Assembly: GCA_002205965.3 (NCBI GenBank)
Contig: NADL03000039.1
Location: 1-64,000, forward strand
Direction: 5' to 3'
DNA from: Kappaphycus alvarezii
Lineage: Eukaryota; Rhodophyta; Florideophyceae; Gigartinales; Solieriaceae
Length of the DNA stretch: 64,000 nucleotides
Part shown: positions 20,968 to 31,640 of the stretch, in pieces
How positions within the stretch are numbered: the stretch's first letter is position 1
Layout: each line of letters opens with the position of its first letter
Notes under the pieces: generated by a model
Told to the model about the DNA's origin: nothing
The model's database searches: none
The model's input: the letters and a program-made list of their open reading frames with translations, nothing else
Translations under genes and position numbers: made by a program

Positions 20968-22899
20968 CTATTATAATCTGGTTGGATAAATGACTGAGCC
21001 TGAGATATTACTGTGTCACTCTTCCATATGGCCACAGGGTCCCAGCCCTTAATCTAAATATTTGAAGTGCTGAGAAGTGTTCTCATTCCACACGCAGAAG
21101 GGAATGGTCAGTATTATTATTTTTTATAACACAACTGGTACAGGTCACGGGATCAGCTAAGAATTTATACGAAACAAAAAAGGTTTTTTAGATTATTTTA
21201 GCCGCAATGGAATGAATCTCACGAGTAGATGACAAAAGTAGTTTCCGCGACCTTGTCCGTAGTTATACTCCAAAGGAGCCAAAGAATGGGGCAGAACCCA
21301 GTGTATTATCTGGTATGGCCAGAGAAACAAACACACAGGCAGGCTTATTCTACTTTGCTAATAGACGTCCTTGTAGTTTAATCACTACCAATCAGAGTGT
21401 AACTCGCTTTTTTGCCTCATATCGTATCCAGACGGTAACCTTCATGCTATAAATGGAGTTATAGGCCACTAATTTTTCGGTGATATCTAAAAAATTTCAA
21501 AAAAGTGGTTGGGCGGTTGGTACATTTGAAAAATACCTTTCCCTGGGAACGAGGCATTGGTTCAGCGCAAATACCTATGTGCCAGAATTCGGATATGCAC
21601 TAGAGCTCCAGATGAGTATAGGTACTTTCTTCATACTTCCACCGCAGAGTAAAGGGCGTGGGCTCCGAAGGAGAGCCCCTAAGAATTAACCTCCGTTGAA
21701 AGATATCATCCGTAAAAGATCCGTGGCGAAATATTATCTCATTCAGAAGAAATTTTTAAAGAGAAATCACCGGTACAAAGGTTGAACAATTAAAAAGGCA
21801 CCTGATGGCTCAGAGATCAAACTTTTGACACCTTGCAGCGGTCACCAGAAAGTGAGAGCGCGCAGAGATAACAATCATCTATTTGTCGGATGTTCAGGTT
21901 TGCGGCCGGACTTCCATTTAACAGTACAAGATTTGGGCCCTTCGGAGAGATTTAAAGTATCTGTAGACTTACAGGACCGTTTGTAAGACGCAAGAAAGGC
22001 AGCAGAAATCTGGTTGAGAACAGGAGGCGTTCCCTATCTTACTAGTAATGGTGACTAAGTCGGCACCAAATATCGCCAAGTTGCCTCTCTATGTGCACTG
22101 TGCGAGCATTCGATGATGGATGTTGACAAATATTCTTTCTGTATGCAAATATTCGAAAAACGAAGAATCAGTTCAGGCGGATTTAGACTCTGACGGACAT
22201 TGATCTTTTAGTCGCACCATGGTGAAAGAGTTGTTCCGGATGTCTAATTCATATTCATTGTTGCAATTGGACATCATACGCATGCACCCCCAATTCCTTC
22301 TGTCACTACCGCTAAACGCTGATATTTCGCAGTGAAATGTTACAGATCATTGGGAGCGGGATCGTGAGTGCTCAAACTTGGAGCGCAGGTTAGTATAGTA
22401 CGGGATAGAGGATCTGATTGAAGCGAAGTACTGATCAGGTATGGGGCCTTATACAGCATGAAGAAGAAAGCTCAGAAAATCAATGGCAGAAGAATGGCAT
22501 ATGTTCGACATTTGATCAGTAAAATAAGAGAACTAGACACTGTTAGTTCTGCACAGCTTGGAATTCAAGAACAGAGCAAGGAAAAAAGAAAATGTCCCCA
22601 CAGAACTTTCCTATCTAAAGGAAAAAACAATCGTAACACTCCAAGAAAGGATTCTTCAAAGGTGAAAACAGAAAATAGTACAGAACAAAAAAGCATTTAG
22701 TGTAGAAGATCCTATTAAACTGCTTCAGGAAGTTTCTTCTACCTTTGTAAGAGCTTTTGCAAACACCTTCAGATAAAAGCCTTCCGCCGTTGGGATGTTT
22801 TAGCTCGCATATGCCTTAAAATTGGGATATCACTGGTCTAAAATATAGCCTACATTGGATGGAACTAGGTGGAACATACTGACTGTGACTTCAGAATAA

Positions 22900-23124
22900 A
22901 GTGAAGATGAAGGGCTTGCAAAAGGTCTATCCAAAGCACACGGGAAACTTGCCACTCGAAGAGGAAAATTTGTGAAACAAAAGCGATTTACTGAAGACTC
23001 TGATGAGTCCCTTGGCCCAATTTATTACTCAGGACGTTTTCAGGAAGGAAATATAACCATTATCGATGACGGTATGTTTCACAAATATACTTTAAGTTTC
23101 GTCCAGGTATATGTGAACTCATGA
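22900..23124 (+). other. Open 75-codon stretch without start codon (possible exon or gene fragment)
   Basis: It opens after TAA 22897-22899 and closes at TGA 23122-23124. The translation includes HGKLATRRGKFVKQKRF, TEDSDESLGPIYYSGRF and GNITIIDDGMF, which reads like real coding sequence (basic segment, acidic-Ser segment, then a hydrophobic strand). No family is recognised. The lack of an ATG suggests an exon or a truncated pseudogene. Confidence 0.25.
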
Positions 23125-24408
23125 TCCGAATTCTTGATAATTTGTCGCACACTGAAGTAAAAGTAATTTGAAATGCTTAATACCAAACCAATTCTATCAT
23201 TGTATCTATTAGCTGTGACAATTTCATGCTCTGTTTCTGGTGTCAAAAAATAGCAGTATCGTCGGACACTCGCCCTCGAATATCATGCTCACGTACCTTC
23301 AGGTTTCCGCTTAATTTTATTCAAAGGACCAAAGCAATAGCACCAAACATACACTCACAATTGCAGTGGAACGGTATGTCATTCGTTTCAAAGGTATAGT
23401 ACAACTTGATACCTTTGCATTGGGGAAGGAATATGCCCATTGTTCCTGGATAGTTTGAATTATTTGCAGCGCCAATTTTTTCTGTGTGGCTAGGAAACTC
23501 CAAATTTTTCTCTTTCATCTTTTCTAGTGATAATTTCTTTAGCAAAAATTTACTCTCTTTTTAATGTTTGTAACATTTGCACATTTGGCGCGAAGGAGAA
23601 CACTGCTTTGTAATCCTCTAAGCACAGCATTCCCCAATGTTCCCTTTGTTTTCTTCATTCAAATTGACCTATAACAAACTTATTCATGCGCTTTACATCA
23701 TCTACCTGGATAAAATGTAGAAAATAAAAAAGGTGGAGGCCCAGGTAGGCAAATGGCGTTTCACCAAGCTACCAACAAACGGTGAAGCCTAAACAAGCGC
23801 ATTGCGAATTTGCGGCAGATAAACATACTTCTTTCGTTCTTGTTATTTGAAATTCGTGAAATTTGTCCTTCCGAATTTCAAATATGCTGTTTTTATTTGA
23901 TTTGATCCAATAGAACCCCTTTTTCAGGGCAATCCGTTCGCGCAGACTGAGGCTATGTGGTGTGGCTTGGTGAAAATGAGGATGGATTACAGCGACATTT
24001 CCAGCGGGAACTAACAATCAAATCTTGGAACAAAGCTAGAGTGCACCAATTTGAGCACGAATTTGAGACACCCGATAACCACAGTAAAGTATCATCACCT
24101 ATAGAACTACAACTGCGACAATCAATGGATGTAATGTGATGTACAATAAATTATCAACCATTCGACGAACAATAAGGAGTCCCTTATTTATGCACAGTAC
24201 AGTATATTGAGAAACTCAATGGGCCCTGAATCGAGCTTATAAGCTTGGTCAATCGATACGCCTTGATATTTACGGTTTAATACCCCTAACGACTTGCAGA
24301 AAAAACAACGAAAGAAGCCGAATATCCAACGGCAAGATGTTACGTGACGACGGCTGCAGGTCATGTACCTGGAAGCAGCAGGCAATCCTATGTGCCACGT
24401 AGCATATT

Positions 24409-24434
24409 GTATGTGCCACATATGTGGCACATAC
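24409..24434. repeat. Perfect 26-bp palindrome
   Basis: The half-site GTATGTGCCACAT is followed directly by its exact reverse complement. A partial half-site (ATGTGCCACGTAG) lies 20 bases upstream. It contains the NdeI-like core CATATG. It could form a cruciform or bind a dimeric factor. The role is unknown. Confidence 0.8.
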
Positions 24435-25715
24435 ACTAGTTACGTCGCGGGAAAGGAGGTGCAAAGTACTGAAATGTCACGACTTACACCTATCTAAAAC
24501 ATTGAAAAAGTAAAACTTCTGGAAACAAAATATATGTGCACACAATAATGTTGATGGAACTATCAAGAATGGATAGTATTCGCAATGAAAATGACGAAAA
24601 AAGTGTACTTAAGTGCAGTCGCTTGCAAAAACATTCGAGTACAGAAGCACTCAGAGTTGGTTTCACCATAATATTGTATTTTTTGTACCCATAAAGGCCT
24701 TTGTTCGACGTTGTATACCGCATTACTGTTATTAAGCTGAATAAATTACAGTACCATATTGTTCTGTTCGTTCAAATACTTCGTTTTTCCCAAAAATATC
24801 GCAGCAGACTCTGTTCTTTTCTTAGAAGACTTCATCTCGCGCATTGCAGAGAGGTTTAACAAATCCAGAGGATTGATCCGTAGACGGCTCTATCAGCGCA
24901 TAAGTTGCTCATTGTGGTCTTCTGTTTAAACTGCGATTCTATCACAAGCCCCATTGAAAGTGCCTGACGTGTGACATCCGTTTAGTTCTGAGATGTATAG
25001 TCAAATCTGAAGTGTACATGATAGATACTCTGTGAAGTAAAGTTCCTTGTAGTGTATCATCCAGCTAAACGTGTGATTCGTTTTAGTGGTTACACTACAC
25101 ACATTATTTGAAAAGCATGATCAACTTTATGGACGTACAGTTGAGAATAATCGTATAGGGTTACAAAATTATGTGTTAATAGTAATTCAATGAATCCCTC
25201 CAAATTCTACCGTTCCCCTTTTGCATCATTCGTTGAAAGTCCTTTTATTTGCCAGAAAGTATACCAGTTTATACTGATATTCTATGTACGTATGATTTTG
25301 ATCCGACCTATTATTTGCAGTGTTCTAGAAGCAATGAATTTCCTGAGGTCTCCTTTTACATTAATTTCTCCTGTGTAGAGTAATTGATATGAGAATTTCA
25401 CGCTATTTCCATCACAGATACAAAACATAATATGTGAGAAATAGGGTGAACGTGAATAGCATCGTACCGAAAGATTTCGATTGTCTCTCTTCCTCTGTCG
25501 AGAGATTTCTACTCGCTTCCGTACAATATTCCTCCGATATTTTAAAAATCACCTGACGCTTTCTATTCCACTGGATCATCAGTGAGCCCTCCATCCCAGT
25601 CGCATTATCATCGGTAACTAGATATAACTTCTAATAGTGGCCCTTTCGATGATCGTGTCACACTTCTAGTAGCCTCCAGCCATCAAAAAATCCATTTAAA
25701 TGATCCCACATAAAT

Positions 25716-26113
25716 ATGGGCGCATTTTACCCGGACCCCCTTCCACGCAATACAGACCTGAGTACCAATCCCAATCTTCGAGACTTCCTGAGAGAGATTC
25801 ACAGTAGCAGGACTGCTTTTCGTATTCTTGAAGAAAAGGTGAAAAAGATTAGTCCACCGAGGATGCGTCCAAGGATTTGTGTACCATTGTCGTGGATAAA
25901 CTTGACCGCAGTGATGTCTGGATAAGTTCCTTTGGGCATTTCATTCACTTCAATTGTTGGAAACAACTATTTTGGCAGAAGGAGTATATACTACATCATT
26001 GTATTATGAGACACGCAATTATACTAGTAAGTGACAGGAGGAGGATTCCAGGGGAGTACGTAGGCATTACGTTGCTTCAGTTGCCAATTGCCCTTGATGT
26101 ATGGAAACATTGA
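25716..26113 (+). pseudogene. RING-H2-like zinc finger remnant
   Basis: Two frames, joined near 25880, give an N-terminal part (MGAFYPDPLPRNT...RDFLREIHSS) followed by CTIVVDKLDRSDVWISSFGH and then FIHFNCWKQ. The spacing resembles C-x2-C...CGH-x2-H-x2-C of RING-H2 E3 ligases. The second Cys of the first pair is Val, the Cys before GH is Phe, and the last pair is reduced to HCIMR. If it is a RING domain it cannot bind zinc normally. Call: decayed gene, low to moderate confidence. Confidence 0.35.
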
Positions 26114-26449
26114 GTTCAATAGACTTACGTATTCCTCCTGGTGTGTTCCAATGCTCCATAGACAAATAAAACGGGCCTGTAAGCTTCTTTAGCAGTTCTG
26201 ATGCAAATGGAAGCGAAAAAATTCCTTCGGGGTAGATTTTTTGCAGAAGCAGAGTTTTCATTCTCTCTGATGATGAAAATGATAATATAATTTGGGTCAA
26301 GCCCGGTTAGTGAAACTCTTCGTGAGAATTCAAGCCTTATTGAAGCACCTATGCTCACTGAGAAAAACTTTCGGAAACAATATTGAAATATTGCTCCAAT
26401 GACTGCGCTTGTTTCCTGAATTCGTCAAAACAAAATTAGTGGAAATTGT

Positions 26450-26689
26450 TTTATTTCTTTGATCTTACTTTGACAAGCGTGGCCATTGCTTCCATCATCA
26501 ACTTAATTTTTTTCAGCTCTACCTCAGGGGCGGCCTCTCTTTCCTCTTTTCTCTCTGCCGAGCTCGTTTCCGTTCCTCTATATCCTCTTTCAGCCGGCGT
26601 TCATCGGGTTCTAACTTTCTCTGTTCCATTTTTAAACGCTGGCTTTCCGCGCGCTCCAGCGATATCACAAAAGCGGTGTCCTCGGGCAT
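26450..26689 (-). pseudogene. Coiled-coil C-terminal fragment
   Basis: The minus-strand frame starts MPEDTAFVISLERAE and runs through a Glu/Arg/Lys-rich helix (RLKEDIEERKRARQREK). It then needs one frame change near 26525 to continue PEVELKKIKLMMEAMATLVK. Such tails follow Myb/SANT or trihelix domains in transposon-derived proteins, and a Myb-like remnant lies 1.6 kb away. No DNA-binding part is seen here. It is short and broken. Confidence 0.35.
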
Positions 26690-26841
26690 TTTAAAGTCTA
26701 TTTCTGCTCTTTTATGTTATTATTGTAAATACTTGTCCTCAGCGGTATCCCCAGAGCTTGCGTAGCCGGTATCCAGTCCGTTTGCGTTTGACGCTCTCTC
26801 TTTTGATGAATGCCTCTCTGTTGCCGGACTTCTGATCACCG

Positions 26842-27190
26842 TGATAGGGATAAATCGGCGGGGGAAGAGATCCTCAGAACCAATTACCCTGAGAAGGAGG
26901 TGTTGCGAGCGACAAAAGTGCTACCGTGGTATTGTTGAACAAACAAAAGGGAGTGTATATAGAAGAGAGTTGAGGAAGCTACAAGCAAGTATAAAAGGGG
27001 CAGGGTCTACCACCGACGCTCTGCGACTAGCGTAAGAAAAGGTTTTCTTGGGTCTGAAGTTGACTCTCAACTTCCTACTACTCGGGACTTGGCTTGAAGT
27101 TGTCTGCCAACTTGCTTGACCTCTCCATGAGGAAGCAGTTTACTCAGCTTATATAGACTTTTGGCTACCCCTAAAGTCCGAACAAAACTA
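26842..27190 (-). repeat. Gypsy1-family LTR remnant (minus strand)
   Basis: It begins on the plus strand with TGATAGGGATAAATCGG, the reverse complement of the Gypsy1 LTR end, and matches the LTR back through the TATA box and the dyad (one mismatch). It stops near 27190, so the outer half is missing. The base after the LTR end does not start a primer-binding site, so it is a truncated solo LTR. It is closer to the Gypsy1 LTRs than the remnants at 14738 or 47905. Confidence 0.85.
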
Positions 27191-27336
27191 CAGAAGATAC
27201 CAAAAATATATAAAAATACTTTGTGTGGACAATATACTCTAAGCAAAAGATACCCCTAAAGTCCGAACAAAAGTACAAAAGGTACCAGGAAATGCACAGA
27301 AACAATTTGTGTGGATGACATACTCTAAACAAAAGA
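27166..27336. repeat. Tandem repeat, two units of 85 bp
   Basis: The unit starts TACCCCTAAAGTCCGAACAA at 27166 and again at 27251, with about 85% identity by eye, each ending in ACTCTAA(A/G)CAAAAGA. It starts within the LTR remnant and extends it, so it arose after or during LTR truncation. Confidence 0.7.
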
Positions 27337-27368
27337 TACTTAAGAAAATAACAATTAATTTGGTCCTC

Positions 27369-27937
27369 TTATTTCCCATTCTCTAAATCAGATCCAAAAA
27401 ACTCCTCTAAAATATCCATGCTGTCCAAGCAGTCCCCACAAAGATCTGCAAATGGCTCACAGCTCTTTATTCCCCCCTGGGAGATATCTAGACTACTAAA
27501 GATATCTCCATCCGGTTCTATCGTGGGCACAACTTGATCCATACTCTCCATTTTAGGCCCCACCAGTCCAACACTTTCCATGCCCCTGCTCCCTCATCCT
27601 CATCCTCCTTCTCCTCTTTCTCCTCCCCATCCTCCTCCTCTTCCTCCTCCTCTTCCTCCGCATCCTTCTCCCGAGCCTCGTACACTAGCTCAGGGGCTAA
27701 CCATTCCTCGAAGGACTCCCCGCTCTCCTCCTCGACTTTCTCAGTCTCATCCTCACTTACCTCCCTTGCTTCTTCTTCTTTGAAGAGGCGGGGAACGAAC
27801 TCGATGATTTGCTTCTTTGTTTGCTGCCGGATGTAGTCGTCGGCATCGGTTGGCTCGTAGGCGGCGAGACGAAGGCCATTGATGGGACGGGAAGGGCGGT
27901 TTTTGGAAATAGGGACAGAAGGGCGACGGTTGTTCAT
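27369..27937 (-). CDS. Acidic, low-complexity protein (unknown function)
   Basis: The minus strand opens at MNNRRPSVPISKNRP (ATG 27937); an in-frame upstream ATG at 28024 is less likely. A basic N-terminus is followed by YIRQQTKKQIIEFVPRLFKEEE, an acidic Ser/Glu stretch, and a run of about ten Glu mixed with Asp/Lys. The frame ends at 27518. A second frame overlaps from 27581 to 27369 and continues the acidic character with DIFSSLD, CGDCLDSMDILEEFF and a final ENGK. One indel in the GAG/GAT repeats would join them. Such proteins are often nuclear, but that is inference. Confidence 0.4.
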
Positions 27938-28024
27938 TTTGATAGACGTTGGGGAACGGGAGGCAATGTAGGGTGTTTTGGGTGTGTGGGGGGAAGGAAT
28001 GATGAATAAAATGATCGGGGGCAT

Positions 28025-28314
28025 TTGGAACTTAGAATAAAGGGGTTTAAATAGGCTCCCGGGGCAGGTTCTATAGATTAGGAATAGGTAAAATAAATCT
28101 GCAAGGGATTTTGCAATAGTGCATTTGCGCCCTTCTTCTCAAAAAAAAAGAGAATTTGGAGGAGGAGGTAAGCTAAAAGGGAAAAGGGACTTGATTCGGG
28201 GTCGATTCAGAGGTTAAATATAGTATAAAAATATCTAGATAAAATGGAAGTAAATTTGGAAAATGACGGTTGGAGAAGTTATGGGCGATATCGTTGTAGG
28301 TTGCTGGATTACAC
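28025..28314. other. Intergenic, short A-rich tract
   Basis: This is the 5' flank of the acidic-protein gene. A run of ten A lies at 28141-28150. No gene was seen. Confidence 0.4.
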
Positions 28315-28398
28315 GAGGGGAGGACCATTTCCTGTATTACGTGAAGGGAGGACCATTTCCTTTATTAAATGAGGGGAGGACCATTTTTTGTATTACAC
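28315..28398 (+). repeat. Tandem repeat, three units of 28 bp
   Basis: Three consecutive 28-bp units start GAGGGGAGGACCATTT or GAAGGGAGGACCATTT and end in TATTA(C/A). The units differ at a few positions. They overlap the 3' end of the Myb-like reading frame on the other strand. Confidence 0.8.
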
Positions 28399-28840
28399 AC
28401 CGCACCAACCTCTCTTTCTCTTTTTCCCTTTCAGTTTCTCTACCCCTCCTTGCTTTTCTCTCATCAGCAATTTCGTCCATGTCTTCCTTCATACTTGCAA
28501 GTAGTTCTTCCATTTCGCCGACCTCACCCCCACTGCCACTCATCAGTTTTTCTGTTCGTTCGTGTTTGTTACACCTGAGCTGCAGACGCACATATCTGTC
28601 TTGTATCTATTTTCCATGTTACTGTTTTCTGTAGTTTTTAGTGGCGTTTGCTTTAAAAGCCGCTATTTCAAATCGTTCCCTTGATGTACCATTTGAAGCA
28701 ATATGTGCCTTACTGGCAGCCACCTCCCGGATAATGATCAAGTCCTCCTGGTATGCAAACTTAGATCTCCTACCCCGCCTTTGAAATGTACCAAGGGCGC
28801 TTGTTTTTAGTTCTGCATTGTCATCCGGTACCTCTTCCAT
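28337..28840 (-). pseudogene. Myb/SANT-like DNA-binding protein (decayed)
   Basis: The minus-strand frame starts MEEVPDDNAELKTSALG at 28840. It continues with RRSKFAYQEDLIIIREVAAS, which fits helix 1 of a Myb/SANT-like fold, then SNGTSRERFEIAAFKAN, two in-frame stops near 28615, and in the same frame IQDRYVRLQ, an SGSGGEVGEMEELLASM block and a charged tail. The order (W/F..ED helix, G....RFE, DR....L, SG..E..E...LL) is that of Myb-like proteins often paired with PIF/Harbinger transposases. No transposase is visible in this window. The stops suggest a pseudogene, although a very short intron is possible. Confidence 0.5.
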
Positions 28841-29369
28841 TGAGTTCGCGTTATGTCCGTGTTTTATGGCATGGGCAATTGCTTTGTTAGTTTAAGATGT
28901 TTTCTATGGTGTCTGTGAAGTTGTATCTTGCGATGGAGATGTGTTTGCAGCGTTTGGAGGTGGCGGAAGTGTGGCATACATCAGAGTATTGCATAACCTC
29001 TGGTCGTTTCGGAGCAGTTTGGTTGGTGTGTGCTGGTCAGTTACGTCAGGTTAAGTACTGGTGTTGGTGGGAGGATCGGGGGCATGGAGCGGTGGGGCAT
29101 GGGGACAGCTTTGCATGTTGGCAGCTGAGAGGTGCGGTTTGACGTTGTCGCAGCATGGCCTGCGGCGGGGGGGGTTGTTCCGGATCTTTTGCAAGTATGT
29201 TTCCGTTCGAAAGGCTGGGTTTAGTGAGTTGGCTTGATCAGATCCTAACTGTTAATGCAGTTCTGGAGACTTTCGCGGAAAATCATTGCGCCCGCCACTT
29301 CACTACAACATCCCCTTTCTGCAAGTTCCGTCATTCCCAATGATTAAACTTCTGCAACTCGTTTCCTAG
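28841..29369. other. No gene recognised (5' flank of Gypsy2)
   Basis: This is a G/T-rich stretch with a run of eight G near 29166. Short plus-strand ORFs are low in complexity and not convincing. No match to another part of the window was noticed. Confidence 0.35.
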
Positions 29370-29692
29370 TGTTGACGGCAGTGGCTGAAAGCGGATTTTT
29401 ATGCGTTTTTAGTACTATCTATGACAACTTTTTAGGGTAATGTGCTGTACTCTCTATCTTTTTACCTACTAGTTTTAATCATACTTTAGGGTCGAGTACA
29501 GTAGTGTACAGTAGTATACTACTGTACGGACAAATCTTAGCCACAGCCGCTCGGGTTTCTGTTATATAGGTAGCACCCGAGTCGGTTGTGCAACTCTGAG
29601 GTGGCAGCGTCGACCTAGCGACCGCTCCCGGCACCTAAAACTGCTCTTCCCTACTTTTTTACGTACACACAATCCCCCTTTCTCTCCCATCA
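29370..29692 (+). repeat. Gypsy2 5' LTR
   Basis: 323 bp, starts TGTTGACGGCAGTGG and ends CTCTCCCATCA. It contains the small palindrome-rich stretch TACAGTAGTATACTACTGTA (about 29505-29525) and a conserved block with GTTATATAGGTAGCACCCG that includes a TATA-like TATATAG. Confidence 0.88.
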
Positions 29693-29709
29693 TGGTACTT
29701 TTGCGCAGG
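29693..29709 (+). other. Gypsy2 primer-binding site
   Basis: TGGTACTTTTGCGCAGG directly follows the LTR end. It shares TGGTACT(C/T)TTG with the Gypsy1 site, so a common primer tRNA is likely. Confidence 0.65.
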
Positions 29710-29786
29710 GCCAATACTCCTAGCGCAAGCGCGGTCGGATTCGACGGCACGAGCGACGTGCGAAAATTCTTTTTTTTTCGTTAGAA

Positions 29787-30960
29787 TGTCGCAAGGGCTT
29801 CCAAACCCGACGAGGAGAAAGCTCTTACCCTCCTCGCATACCTGGATGGCGCAGCCTTCGACCTCTGTTACGATACGTTTGCGTAGAATGGTGAGCTCGT
29901 CCCTGAAGGAAAAACTACGCCGAGGTTAAACAGAAGTTTCTCGAGCTTTCGCGAATTATGAAGACCCGGAGGACGTTATTCGCCAAGCTCTAGAAGATGG
30001 GCTTGATCTAGAAGACATTCTTGGTTATTTGAGGGAAATTGAATGTCTCTACGAGAAGTCGTGGTTCGACAAAATCGCAAGGTTCGGACTCCTTCGCACT
30101 GCCGTCTTCGACACAAGGAGCTGCAGCATTTCTTGGCATTTCGGGGACCCAAGGATTATCCGGGAATCGTCAAGACGCTGCAGGACTTTCACTCCAATCG
30201 CGTGGCGTTCGCTTGTCCTTCTAGCCGCACCGCTGAAGTTCCGCGGGCAAGGTTGCTATTCTGCCCGGATTCTAGGTCTAGGAACATCGAAGACAAGGTG
30301 GATGCTCTAGCCGAAGACCTCTCGAAGTTGACTCTTTTCCTGAAAAGACTAAGGGAGATGACAGGGCTGGACTATTGTCAGCCGATAAGAAAAATAATAA
30401 GGTCCTCCAATGCTCGTACTGCAACGAGCTTGGCCATAACGCAATGAATTGCGAGAAGGACCCGCATCGTAACACTCGCTGTTCCCTTTGCGTAAAGATG
30501 GGTCACTCAGATGCTACGTGCTCGTCCGATGGAAGAAGGGCAGCGATTCCAGAAGAAGCCCACGCCGAGAAGAAAGAAGACATGGAAAAAACTGTCCAAG
30601 TGAATATCCTCCGAGAAGAATCGCCCGAAACCAACTCCTCACAAAACGAAGGAGTAAATGTCGCGAAAAGAAACGCCGACGGAGAGGCACTACCCAAACA
30701 GCCCCGTCAGGACAATCATGGAGGCATTCCGATCTCTCGTCTAACTGGCCCCCACGCTCGCGTTATGCAGCCGGGCCCAGCCCTACCCCCGGAAGAGTTT
30801 CGAGTCATTAGCCGTAAGAAGAAGGCGAAGAAATCGAACCGCGGGAAGAAGAATTCGAATAAGCTGCAGGAATACGTAGGAAATACGACGTTGTTTGAGC
30901 TTGCAAACGCAAATTGTGGTTTGACATTCGGTCAGCTCTCCGTGGAGATGCTGAAGGAGC
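29787..30960 (+). pseudogene. gag: Gypsy2 Gag (frames broken)
   Basis: Pieces in two or three frames recall Gypsy1 Gag. EEKALTLLAYLDG (29817 on) resembles EEKAASIFAYLHG. EDVIRQALEDGLDLEDILGY (about 29970) resembles the DEMIRTAIEARLNFDDLLSS region. Two CCHC knuckles follow from 30411 (CSYCNELGHNAMNC, CSLCVKMGHSDATC) and then a Lys-rich linker. At least two frame changes fall before 30375. The second half (30375-30960) is one open frame. Confidence 0.75.
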
Positions 30961-31640
30961 TACCAAAGTCATGCGCCGTTTGTTGGGAAAACAGTCTATT
31001 TCACGTGTCGCAGTCGTTTCGAATTCGGTCCTCGTTTATTACGGTTGGTTCAACTCAAAGTTTACGGTACCGAGGTCTGGGCTCTACTAGACTCCGGAGC
31101 CGTACCGGACGTCATGTCAGCTGATTTGTCTAGACGTCTTTACCTCTCACCGAACTACACGTCTAAAAGGATAACGTTGCGAACGGTGACAGCTCTTCCT
31201 GTGTAGGTTCGCTGGTCAAGGTCCCGACGACCTTTGGGGACCAAGCCGTGAAACTAGACTTCCTTGTCATCGAGAAGTCTCCTTTCGACCTAATAATAGG
31301 CCTCCCTACGCTCACAGCTATGCGTGCGAATATGGATTTCGGGGCACAGAGCGTCCGTTTAACCATTGGTTCCGAAGAAGTTGTGCTCCCGCTCGAGCCT
31401 GATACTAAGTCTACCGAGAAGAAACTGGTCGAGGGCGAGAGATAGGGACTCCCAGTGAAGATTTTACTTCTGATTCGAACGCCGGTCCGGAGTCCTGGAC
31501 TCTTCGGAAGAAGAGCTGGTCCTAGCCATCCGCGAGGACAATTTTACCGGATCGAGCGAAGGTCCCATAGGTGAAGAAAGCACCACCGACGAAGAAGAGA
31601 AGAAGGAGGAAATGCGGGATGCTCTGAGAGCTCGACTGGC
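30961..31640 (+). pseudogene. pol: Gypsy2 aspartic protease (frames broken)
   Basis: The active site LLDSGAVPD has its Asp at 31090-31092. The downstream strand is FDLIIGLPTLTAMRANMDFG at about 31287-31345, matching the IIGCPTMERLG region of Gypsy1. The frame changes near 30970 and again between 31120 and 31250. An acidic linker follows toward the RT, as in Gypsy1. Confidence 0.72.

Larger units (their letters stand above)
20968..25715. other. AT-rich region, mostly featureless
   Basis: No complete gene is recognised. Exceptions listed separately are an ATG-less open stretch at 22900-23124 and a palindrome at 24409-24434. A Lys/Arg-rich 80-codon ORF at 22458-22700 has no recognisable motif and is not called. 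Confidence 0.4.

Noticed and set aside
27534-27836. Ser/Pro-rich plus ORFs
   Set aside because: They are the complement of the Glu/Asp-coding GAG/GAT repeats of the acidic gene.
28610-28640. 16-nt GT...AG intron in the Myb-like gene
   Set aside because: Too short for a normal intron, and removal would shift the frame. Decay or error is simpler.
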